DNA of 6,079 bases, from NCBI GenBank assembly GCA_946479125.1, contig CAMLET010000218.1, positions 1 to 6,079 on the forward strand, read 5' to 3'. The notes below the pieces were generated by a model. That model ran no database searches and was not told where the DNA came from. It saw only the letters and a list, made by a program, of their open reading frames with translations. Both the position numbers and the translations under genes were made by a program. The stretch is from an uncultured Flavobacteriales bacterium (lineage in GTDB: Bacteria > Bacteroidota > Bacteroidia > Flavobacteriales > Crocinitomicaceae). This document shows, piece by piece, positions 1 through 5,752 of the stretch (its first letter is position 1; every line of letters begins with the position of its first letter).

Positions 1-192
1 AATTCTGTCGACACTGTTTATGTGATTCAGCGAGAACAGTATGAAAAAAGCACAAGAATGTTAGACGCTACAGTCCCAAGCTTGAACCTTCAATTGAGTG
101 AAAATTTGGTCGAATCAAAAGGATCATCATCAAAAGAAGACAAAAGCGCTGCCTTGCTTCCGAAACCAAGTACGTTTGGTTCTATGAAGTAA
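1..192 (+). CDS. 3' end of an unidentified plus-strand gene (63 codons plus TAA)
   Basis: The frame is open from the first base of the window to a TAA at 190-192, giving 63 residues; the gene almost certainly begins to the left. The fragment is hydrophilic. It starts NSVDTVYVIQREQYEKS, continues with a probably helical stretch, and ends in a Ser/Lys-rich, low-complexity tail closing with PKPSTFGSMK. No transmembrane segment, catalytic motif or family signature is visible, so I do not assign a function. Support for it being real coding sequence is the uninterrupted frame, mixed third-codon bases, and the hairpins that follow the stop at once (193-227 and 274-300). It converges on the minus-strand operon that ends at 422. 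An in-frame ATG at 58 could in principle start a tiny ORF, but a truncated longer gene is more likely. Confidence 0.55.
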   Translation, partial: NSVDTVYVIQREQYEKSTRMLDATVPSLNLQLSENLVESKGSSSKEDKSAALLPKPSTFGSMK

Positions 193-227
193 AAGAGCAT
201 TGTCAGAGAACAATTTTGAATGCTCTT
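193..227 (+). terminator. Hairpin directly after the plus-strand stop codon (weak terminator candidate)
   Basis: A perfect 9-bp inverted repeat pairs 193-201 (AAGAGCATT) with 219-227 (AATGCTCTT) across a 17-nt loop, one base after the TAA at 190-192. No T-run follows (AGTAACTAAG comes next), so it is a poor intrinsic terminator alone. It may act as a 3'-end stabiliser or work together with the hairpin at 274-300. Confidence 0.35.
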
Positions 228-273
228 AGTAACTAAGCATTAAAGACAAATCTGCTGCTAAAAGTGTTTCTCG

Positions 274-306
274 AAGTCACGTATCACTGATGCGTGACTT
301 TACTTT
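274..306 (+). terminator. Probable rho-independent terminator of the plus-strand gene
   Basis: Positions 274-285 pair with 289-300 in a 12-bp stem with one G-T pair (282/292) around a 3-nt loop (ACT, 286-288). The outer arms are AAGTCACG and CGTGACTT. The stem runs straight into TTTACTTTT on the plus strand. On the minus strand the base of the stem is followed by CGAGAAACAC, without a T-tract, so the signal points at the plus-strand transcript ending at 192. The distance of about 80 nt from the stop codon is acceptable for a 3' UTR. Confidence 0.55.
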
Positions 307-325
307 TAGAGTCTAAAAATATCAA

Positions 326-380
326 CGCAAAGAAAAGAGAGCGCAAAGTGTTTACTTCTTTGCGCTCTCTTTTCTTTGCG
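326..380 (-). terminator. Long perfect hairpin between convergent genes, probable terminator of the envelope operon
   Basis: Positions 326-348 and 358-380 are perfect reverse complements: a 23-bp stem with no mismatch and a 9-nt loop (TGTTTACTT). Each arm holds two copies of the heptamer CGCAAAG (326-332 and 342-348; as CTTTGCG at 358-364 and 374-380), separated by an A/G-only spacer. It lies 42 nt past the EnvC-like stop codon. On the minus strand the stem is followed within a few bases by TTGATATTTTTAG, a delayed T-tract that fits intrinsic termination. On the plus strand only GTTTCATT follows, so bidirectional use is possible but weaker. Confidence 0.6.
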
Positions 381-421
381 GTTTCATTAAAACCAATTTT
401 ATTCTTAGCTGTAATTTATTG

Positions 422-1720
422 CTACTGCGTCAACCAAAGTGACGGATTCATTTTCACCGCAGCTCCATCAACTACCTGGTGAATCTCAAAATGCACTGTT
501 GACAGGTTCGAATCAGAATCTGAAAGCAAACTTCCGATGCTTTGTTTCGTTGAGATCTTAGCTCCAACAGAAACATAGGTTTCTTGTAGATTACTATAAA
601 CTGTTCGGTAGTTTCCGTGTTTAATGATCACACATTTACCTGCACCCGGAATACTGATAACACTCGTTACTTCGCCTTCAAATACAGCACGCACCTGCGA
701 GTTTTTCGGAGCACCAATATCAACACCATTATTGTTGGTGAAAACACCGCTCAGTGTTGGATGTGGATTTTTACCATAAGCTTCAACCAAAGCGCCTTTG
801 AGAACCGGCCAAGGTAATTTTCCTTTATTGGCTTCAAAGTTTTTCCCTAAAGCTGCACTTTCTTTCGTCTCCGTAACTTCAACCACTTTTTTCTCGGGTG
901 CTTTGTCCGAAGTTTTAGTTGTAGTCGTGGTTTTCGTTGTTGTTTTTGAAGAGGAAGCTGCCTTTTTTTCTTTCGCTGCAGTTGCCGCAATTTCTTGTTC
1001 TATGGCCTTCTTGATCTTCTTCTGAATTTCCGCTTTTTGCTTTTCAGCAGCTTTTAATTCAGCAGTTAGTTTCCCCTCGTCTTTCTTCAGCTTGGCAAGT
1101 GTTTGCTCCTTTTTTTGTTTGTCCTGAAGAACCATATCACGTTCCAAAAGCTTGGTTTGAAGCAATTGTTCCTGACTTTTTTTAATCTCAGAAATATCCT
1201 TCAATTCTTTGTGCAGACTCAATTTGTTCTGCTGAATGACTTTGTATTGTTTTTGCTGGATCTCCGCAATTTTATTCAAATAGCTGTTGCGCTTAACCGC
1301 TTCAAAATAGTTGTGGGCCGAGAAAATGTACATCATCTTCCCGTATTTATTTCTGTGCTTATAAGCATAAAGCATCATCTTTTTAAAACGTGCTTTCAGC
1401 TTTTCAATGCGTGTTCCAAGTTCTTTTACTTCACTTCCTTTAGACTGTAAAGTAAGTTCTGTTCCGCGAATTTGGTTGTCTACGTTTTGTACCAAAGCTT
1501 CACGACTCTTTACCTGATTGTCGATCAGTTTCAGTTCGTTCATTGAACTCGTCGTATTTTTCTTCGCTTTGTCTAACAGCGTTTTTGTACTTGAAAGTTT
1601 CTTTTCAAGTTTTTTCTGTTCAGCTTGCAGCTGTTCACTTTTACTTTGAGCAAAAGAATTACTAAAAGCAAAAAGTGCCAGCAACGCTAAACAACTATTC
1701 TTTAGTACCACATTCTTCAT
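422..1720 (-). CDS. EnvC-like murein hydrolase activator (coiled coil plus degenerate LytM/M23 domain)
   Basis: The 432-residue product is exported: basic start MKNVVLKNS, hydrophobic core LALLALFAFS, and a likely signal peptidase I site after NSFA, near residue 24. Residues about 26-125 and 145-245 are Lys/Glu/Gln-rich coiled coil. Residues about 251-290 form a Lys/Thr/Ser/Ala linker. Residues 303-432 form a LytM (peptidase M23) domain beginning LPWPVLKG, as in EnvC. Compared with active M23 enzymes, the first zinc His is Asn330 (NNGVD, Asp334 kept), the Tyr-x-His-type His is Asn377 (YSNL), and the first His of HxH is Thr408 (TVHFE, His410 kept). Escherichia coli EnvC is also degenerate and activates amidases at division, so by analogy this is a periplasmic regulator of peptidoglycan splitting. 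The ATG at 1720 lies inside the DUF4292 gene (26-nt overlap), suggesting translational coupling. It is the last gene of the run. Family call is firm; the activator role is inferred. Confidence 0.88.
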   Translation of the reverse strand: MKNVVLKNSCLALLALFAFSNSFAQSKSEQLQAEQKKLEKKLSSTKTLLDKAKKNTTSSMNELKLIDNQVKSREALVQNVDNQIRGTELTLQSKGSEVKELGTRIEKLKARFKKMMLYAYKHRNKYGKMMYIFSAHNYFEAVKRNSYLNKIAEIQQKQYKVIQQNKLSLHKELKDISEIKKSQEQLLQTKLLERDMVLQDKQKKEQTLAKLKKDEGKLTAELKAAEKQKAEIQKKIKKAIEQEIAATAAKEKKAASSSKTTTKTTTTTKTSDKAPEKKVVEVTETKESAALGKNFEANKGKLPWPVLKGALVEAYGKNPHPTLSGVFTNNNGVDIGAPKNSQVRAVFEGEVTSVISIPGAGKCVIIKHGNYRTVYSNLQETYVSVGAKISTKQSIGSLLSDSDSNLSTVHFEIHQVVDGAAVKMNPSLWLTQ

Positions 1721-2579
1721 AGTCTTCAGGAATTATGAACTCCATTTTTTCAGGGACGTTGATCTCTGTTTGCTTATACTTCAACTCGATGTAAATATTG
1801 TTACGAGGAGTTTTGATGTCAATTTGTACGTCGTGAGGGATCAAAAAGTTACTTATTGAATCTCTTGACAAATATTGAATAGTAATACTTGTTGTGTCTT
1901 GAGGCGAGTCAATGAAGATCTTGTTCAACGAACTCAAATCACCATTAATGAAATACTGAACAATGATTGGATTTTCTTCCTCGTTTCTGTCACGGTTCCT
2001 ATCACGGTCTCTGTCTCTATCGCGATTTCTGTCTCTTTCGTTATTGTCGTCTTTCAATTCTCTTCTTACCTCACGTTTCTTTTTGGAGGAAAGGATATAT
2101 TGGAACGGATCGTTGATTTGGAAATAACGGTAGCTTGTATCAAATCCAATAGGTAATCCTAAAATCAATTCTTCTATATCGTTATAACTGAAATCTACGC
2201 CAAAAGATTCTTTGAAATAACTCAGATCTTTTCGAATGTAACAGTCGTTTAATTTATTGCTGATTTGAACTGAATCGGGACGTATTAATGCTTGTGCAAC
2301 CGGAAGCCCGGCTTTAGTAATTAATGCACATGCAGCACTATCCTTAGTCATTCTAAGAGAAGTTCTGAAATTTACTGTTCTATTGGTATCTGCGAAGGTG
2401 GTGCTGATTCTCGAAAAGAAATGTTCAGGACGCTGATGTGATAAACTATCCATCGCATTCACCAATTCTTCGGTTTTTTTGTTCTTTACGCGTTCAGGTT
2501 TAAATTCCCCTTCAACTGTTTTGCATGATGCAAGAACAAGTCCAACAAGAAAGAACAACTTAGTAAATTGGGTCAACAT
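1695..2579 (-). CDS. DUF4292 domain lipoprotein
   Basis: The chosen start is the ATG at 2579 (MLTQFTKLFF), giving 294 residues with a textbook lipoprotein signal: hydrophobic core and lipobox LASC with Cys19. An in-frame ATG at 2654 would add 25 basic residues in front of the signal and lengthen the overlap with the TPR gene, so it is rejected. The body resembles Bacteroidota DUF4292 proteins: FRTSLRMTKDSAACALI, then AGLPVAQALIRPDSVQISN (about residues 90-108), YFKESFGVDFSYNDIEELI (about 121-139), and a beta-rich C-terminal half ending PEKMEFIIPEDYE. Function is unknown. The fold may be related to LolA/LolB-type lipoprotein carriers, which is inference. Odd feature: residues 181-199 form an alternating Arg-Asp/Asn tract inside a highly charged insert (about 165-203). 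The gene overlaps the TPR gene by 20 nt and the EnvC-like gene by 26 nt. Upstream of the ATG there is only GAACGCAAAT, no clear Shine-Dalgarno site, so coupling to the TPR gene is likely. Confidence 0.85.
   Translation of the reverse strand: MLTQFTKLFFLVGLVLASCKTVEGEFKPERVKNKKTEELVNAMDSLSHQRPEHFFSRISTTFADTNRTVNFRTSLRMTKDSAACALITKAGLPVAQALIRPDSVQISNKLNDCYIRKDLSYFKESFGVDFSYNDIEELILGLPIGFDTSYRYFQINDPFQYILSSKKKREVRRELKDDNNERDRNRDRDRDRDRNRDRNEEENPIIVQYFINGDLSSLNKIFIDSPQDTTSITIQYLSRDSISNFLIPHDVQIDIKTPRNNIYIELKYKQTEINVPEKMEFIIPEDYEECGTKE
1983..2039 (-). repeat. Arg-Asp/Asn dipeptide tract coding region in the DUF4292 gene
   Basis: Nineteen codons encode one Glu followed by nine Arg-Asp or Arg-Asn pairs (six RD, three RN), residues 181-199 of the DUF4292 lipoprotein. 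The DNA is an imperfect hexamer-like repeat. Arg is encoded by AGA five times, CGT twice, CGC once and AGG once, and Asp by both GAC and GAT, so the amino-acid pattern is kept while the bases have drifted. This argues for an old expansion held at protein level rather than a fresh microsatellite. Confidence 0.85.
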
Positions 2580-4263
2580 ATTTGCGTTCAGAGATTTTCT
2601 TTTCAATTGATTTATTTTTTGCTCCCAGTTCTTTGGCTTTCTTCCAGTTTTCAATGGCTAAATTGATTTCCCCATTGAAAAAATAAGCATCACCGAGGTA
2701 ATCTACGTAATTGCGTTCATTAGGTTGCATTTCGTTCACTTTCTTCAAAGTAGCAAGTGCTTCTGTATGTTTTCCTTCTTGCAATTGCACTAACCCTTCA
2801 GTTGCTTTAAAAACTACATTTGTTGGAGCTTCAAGCAGTACTTTGTCTACTAGGTCGCGAGCTGTTCTTAGATCTGTTTTGGTTAAAGCCAAACGCGTTG
2901 CGTAGTTATTCTTGATCAACAAATTTTTCGGATCTGTCAAAATTGCTTTTTCGTACCAAACAATTCCGGCTTTATATTCCTTGATCATGAAATTGGATTC
3001 GCCTAACTGAGAATAGAATTCGGCTTCTGTTCCTTTATCGCCAACCACTAAGTCTTTTCCTATTTCTCCCGCTTCAATTGCTTCACCGTATCTTCCAATC
3101 TGGTTACAAGCTATGGCATAAAGAAGGTAAACGTTTGAAAGTGTTGGAAACAAGGAAACACATGCTTTTGCGTCTTTGTACAATTCCTCAAAATTTCTGT
3201 TTTCATACTCCATTAAAAGTACTTGCTTCCAAATGGGATACTTTGTATTGTCGAACGCCAGTGCTTTTTTGTATTCAGCAAGCGCTTCAGTCTTCATTTC
3301 TTTCTGAAGGTATAGATCGCCCAAAACGGAATGTGATTTGGCTTCATTTGGATGCTGTTGCACCAATGTTTCTCCCAACGCAATAACTTCAGGATCTACC
3401 TTGAATTGAGTTTCGTAAAAGGTAAGCAGCACGTTCACTTTTTGGTCAATGGTCACACCTTGTCCGGTGAATGCTTTTTGGTAAGCCTGGTAAGAATCTG
3501 CTTTACGATTTTGACGTAAATAAAGCTCTCCCAAAAACAAATAAGCCCGACCGTTGTTTGGATCGGCTTTCACCAATTCTTCCAACATTGCCTGACCCTT
3601 ATCCATTTGGTTGTTGTTGAAATAATAATCAACCAAAGTTCCAATCAATGAAATATCGTTTGGATACATTTTTCGTGCTTCCTGAATTTCGTTTATTGCC
3701 TTTTCCAGTTGTTTCAATTGGATGTACAAGTTGAATTTTTCAATCGAAATTTCAGGAATGAGCCCGGTTTGATCCTGCATTTTGTTGTATGCATTTACGG
3801 CCTCGCTGTATTTCTTCATTCGTTTCAATACTTCGCCGTAGCCAAACCACCAATCTACATTTCTTGGTTCCAATTCAACCAATTGCTTAAAACAAGCCGC
3901 AGATTCTTCAACTCTTCCCTGCTCGTAATACATGTAAGCCAATTCTTGTGTGTACCAGCGATTTTTAGGGTCAATTTTGGAAGCGATTTCGGTATACTTT
4001 GCTGCACTGGTTTTGTCGTTCAACATTAAATAACATTGTGATAAACCGTATGCCGCTGCATCATCGTTTGGTCGTGCAACAATACAAGAATCGAAAGCCG
4101 TTATTGCTTCTTTGATCTGTCCAGCTGTTTTCAGACGAACTCCCGTATGAAATGTCCTTCTATAGGCATTGTCGTTTTCCGAACTAACATTCGAAGTTGT
4201 TTTTGGAGTCTTGCACTGTGCAAAAGCCAAAAGAAGAATACTGAAAACGACAAACTTTTTCAT
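2560..4263 (-). CDS. Exported tetratricopeptide-repeat protein, probable lipoprotein
   Basis: The product has 567 residues. The N-terminus MKKFVVFSILLLAFAQCKTP is a signal peptide with Cys17. The lipobox FAQC is atypical (Gln at -1, Phe at -3), and AFA followed by Gln also fits signal peptidase I, so lipidation is uncertain. The rest is almost entirely helical TPR solenoid. Recognisable repeats lie at roughly residues 33-134, 205-269, 305-338, 415-515 and 517-550, with typical pieces such as AYMYYEQGRVEESAACFKQL, YLFLGELYLRQ, HSVLGDLYLQKEMKTEALAE and VDYLGDAYFFNGEINLAIEN. TPRs mediate protein-protein contacts; no enzymatic domain is visible. A periplasmic or membrane-attached scaffold working with the downstream DUF4292 and EnvC-like proteins is inference. 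The start codon shares one base with the nucleotidyltransferase stop (TAATG), and there is no upstream Shine-Dalgarno site, which suggests re-initiation by the same ribosomes. Confidence 0.88.
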   Translation of the reverse strand: MKKFVVFSILLLAFAQCKTPKTTSNVSSENDNAYRRTFHTGVRLKTAGQIKEAITAFDSCIVARPNDDAAAYGLSQCYLMLNDKTSAAKYTEIASKIDPKNRWYTQELAYMYYEQGRVEESAACFKQLVELEPRNVDWWFGYGEVLKRMKKYSEAVNAYNKMQDQTGLIPEISIEKFNLYIQLKQLEKAINEIQEARKMYPNDISLIGTLVDYYFNNNQMDKGQAMLEELVKADPNNGRAYLFLGELYLRQNRKADSYQAYQKAFTGQGVTIDQKVNVLLTFYETQFKVDPEVIALGETLVQQHPNEAKSHSVLGDLYLQKEMKTEALAEYKKALAFDNTKYPIWKQVLLMEYENRNFEELYKDAKACVSLFPTLSNVYLLYAIACNQIGRYGEAIEAGEIGKDLVVGDKGTEAEFYSQLGESNFMIKEYKAGIVWYEKAILTDPKNLLIKNNYATRLALTKTDLRTARDLVDKVLLEAPTNVVFKATEGLVQLQEGKHTEALATLKKVNEMQPNERNYVDYLGDAYFFNGEINLAIENWKKAKELGAKNKSIEKKISERKYVDPIY

Positions 4264-5270
4264 TAGGCAATAATTGAATAATCACTCAAACTTAAATCAC
4301 GCGCCAATCCTTTGTATTTGGAATGAGATCCTAACATTGAATCGCGAAGATTTGCATCTATAATAATTGAATTCTGTTGAAGAATACTGTTCTTGATAAT
4401 CGAGTTGGTAACCATAGATCCTTTTCCAAGAGAAACATGCGGACCAACTACAGAATTTTCAAGAATGACATCTTTTCCAATATAACACGGTGGAATAATC
4501 ACTGAATTCAATACTTTGGCTGAAGGGTCTACAAGATCCAGGCCTTTTTCTTTATCGTATTCTAAAACGCGTTGATTGGTGATAACGGTAACTTCTTTGT
4601 TTCCGCAATCCAGCCATTCGTCAACTTCACCTGGTTTAAAGCGTTTCCCTTTTTCAGTCAAACGGCGTAATGCATCAGGTAATTGGTATTCCCCGCTTTT
4701 GATGATTCCGTTTTCTACAAGGAAGTTCAGCTCATTACGCAATGCCATTCCATCCTTGAAATAGTAAATTCCAATCATCGCAAGGTCTGAAACGAATTCA
4801 CGTGGTTTCTCAACGAAGTCGATAATATCACCACTATCGTCCATTTTTACCACACCAAATGCGCTTGGATCTTCAATTTGTTTCACCCAAAGAATTCCAT
4901 CTGCTTCCGGATCAATTGTAAAGTTTGCGCGGAACAATGTGTCGGCAAACGCAACTACAACAGGACCATCAAGTAATTTCTCGGCACAAAGAACGGCATG
5001 AGCAGTTCCAAGCGGTTTATCCTGATAAAAGATGCTTCCTTTTGCTCCTAATTTCTCAGCTACCTTGATCAATTCAGCTTCAATTTCGGCACCAAAATCA
5101 CCAATAACGAAACCAATTTCTTCTATCGGTTCGTTACAAACAGCAGCAATATCCTCTACTAAACGGTGAACAATTGGTTTTCCACCAACTGGTACAAGCG
5201 GTTTAGGAACTGTAAGTGTGTGTGGACGTAATCTGCTGCCACGTCCGGCCATTGGAACAATTACTTTCAT
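4263..5270 (-). CDS. Sugar-phosphate nucleotidyltransferase with left-handed beta-helix C-terminus
   Basis: The 335-residue product is a cytoplasmic NDP-sugar pyrophosphorylase-type enzyme (NTP + sugar 1-phosphate to NDP-sugar + PPi). The N-terminal signature is complete: MAGRGSRLRPHTLTVPKPL (residues 7-25) with the GxGxRL loop and Lys23, then PLGTAHAV (86-93) for base recognition, Asp110 in AFAD as the metal ligand, FVEKP (152-156), GEYQLPDAL (193-201) and WLDCGN (219-224). Residues about 245-325 show hexapeptide-like spacing (VLNSVIIPPCYIG, ILENSVVGPHVSLG, MVTNSIIKNSIL), a left-handed beta-helix as in RmlA-long, archaeal and GlmU-like relatives. No acetyltransferase active site is evident. 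The sugar and nucleotide cannot be read from sequence; glucose-1-phosphate thymidylyl- or uridylyltransferase are candidates. It sits 47 nt after dut, behind a hairpin. AATAAAAGAT before the ATG is A-rich, as is common in Bacteroidota. Its stop overlaps the TPR start by one base. Confidence 0.9.
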   Translation of the reverse strand: MKVIVPMAGRGSRLRPHTLTVPKPLVPVGGKPIVHRLVEDIAAVCNEPIEEIGFVIGDFGAEIEAELIKVAEKLGAKGSIFYQDKPLGTAHAVLCAEKLLDGPVVVAFADTLFRANFTIDPEADGILWVKQIEDPSAFGVVKMDDSGDIIDFVEKPREFVSDLAMIGIYYFKDGMALRNELNFLVENGIIKSGEYQLPDALRRLTEKGKRFKPGEVDEWLDCGNKEVTVITNQRVLEYDKEKGLDLVDPSAKVLNSVIIPPCYIGKDVILENSVVGPHVSLGKGSMVTNSIIKNSILQQNSIIIDANLRDSMLGSHSKYKGLARDLSLSDYSIIA

Positions 5271-5282
5271 ATCTTTTATTTT

Positions 5283-5322
5283 AATGACGAAGTGTTCAGC
5301 TCTGCTGATCTACTTCGTTATT
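5283..5322 (-). other. Strong intercistronic hairpin between dut and the nucleotidyltransferase gene
   Basis: Positions 5283-5293 pair with 5312-5322 (11 bp, one G-T pair at 5286/5319). Inside, 5296-5300 pair with 5304-5308 (arm CAGC/GCTG) around a TCT loop, with one mismatch and a bulge between the two helices. The structure covers the dut stop codon (5318-5320) and ends 12 nt before the nucleotidyltransferase ATG. Minus-strand RNA continues as AAAATAAAAGAT, with no T-tract, so it is not a normal intrinsic terminator. More likely roles are mRNA processing or stability, or tuning of downstream translation. Confidence 0.5.
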
Positions 5323-5752
5323 GAACTCCGGTGCTGCCAAATCCGCCGGCACCGCGAGTAGTTTCATTTAATTCATTTACAACTTCCCATTCAGCTTGTT
5401 CATGTTTCGCAACTACCAATTGGGCAACGCGCTCTCCATGTTCTACAACAAACGGGGTGTTTGATAAGTTTACCAGCAAAACTCCAATTTCTCCGCGGTA
5501 ATCCGCATCAATGGTTCCCGGAGTATTCAAAACCGTAACTCCGTGTTTAAAAGCCAATCCGCTGCGTGGACGAACCTGAATTTCATAACCCATAGGAATG
5601 GCAACTTTTAATCCTGTTGGAATTAAACGTCTTTCCAAGGGTTGCAAAGTAACAGGCTCACTCAAGTTTGCACGAACATCTAAACCTGCAGCGCCTTCTG
5701 TAGCGTAAGCCGGAATTTCATTCGTGGAGCTGTTTTGAATTGCTATTTTCAT
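5318..5752 (-). CDS. dut: dUTP diphosphatase (dUTPase)
   Basis: The 144-residue product is of normal length for the homotrimeric dUTPase family and carries all five motifs in order: AAGLDVRA (residues 21-28), PRSGLA (62-67), [12 protein letters not shown] (79-90) with the catalytic Asp82 of the IDxDYRG core, GERVAQLVV (106-114), and the C-terminal glycine-rich [10 protein letters not shown] (133-142) that closes over the bound nucleotide. It hydrolyses dUTP to dUMP and PPi in the cytoplasm, keeping uracil out of DNA and feeding thymidylate synthesis. Every expected key residue is present. The ATG at 5752 overlaps the gldH stop as ATGA, with a purine-rich lead AAGATAAAACGAA, so translational coupling is likely. 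Its stop lies in the hairpin at 5283-5322. Its place among envelope genes probably reflects operon history rather than a shared pathway. Confidence 0.97.
   Translation of the reverse strand: MKIAIQNSSTNEIPAYATEGAAGLDVRANLSEPVTLQPLERRLIPTGLKVAIPMGYEIQVRPRSGLAFKHGVTVLNTPGTIDADYRGEIGVLLVNLSNTPFVVEHGERVAQLVVAKHEQAEWEVVNELNETTRGAGGFGSTGVQ

Noticed and set aside
294..482. Plus-strand 62-codon open frame
   Set aside because: It runs through the two strongest hairpins and into the 3' end of the EnvC-like gene, with no family resemblance; it is chance coding.
617..1450. Plus-strand open frames antisense to the EnvC-like gene (617-817, 798-1025, 1103-1450)
   Set aside because: They mirror the Lys/Glu/Gln-rich coiled coil and Thr linker of the real gene, giving Phe/Leu/Val-rich shadow translations with no motifs.
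422..1720. Active M23 endopeptidase call for the EnvC-like protein
   Set aside because: Three expected histidines are replaced (Asn330, Asn377, Thr408), so catalysis by the standard mechanism is unlikely.
1983..2039. CRISPR-like or tandem DNA repeat array
   Set aside because: The repeat is a dipeptide-coding tract in frame inside a gene, with no spacers and drifting codons.
1875..2156. Plus-strand open frame with Val/Ser/Ile repeats (93 codons)
   Set aside because: The repeats are the antisense reading of the Arg-Asp tract in the DUF4292 gene; the minus-strand protein has a lipobox and family motifs, this one has none.
2580..2654. Longer start for the DUF4292 protein at 2654
   Set aside because: It would place 25 basic, hydrophilic residues before the lipoprotein signal and lengthen the overlap with the TPR gene from 20 to 95 nt.
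5271..5317. Internal promoter in the dut/nucleotidyltransferase gap
   Set aside because: No Bacteroidota-type TTTG at -33 or TAnnTTTG at -7 is visible on the minus strand in the gap.
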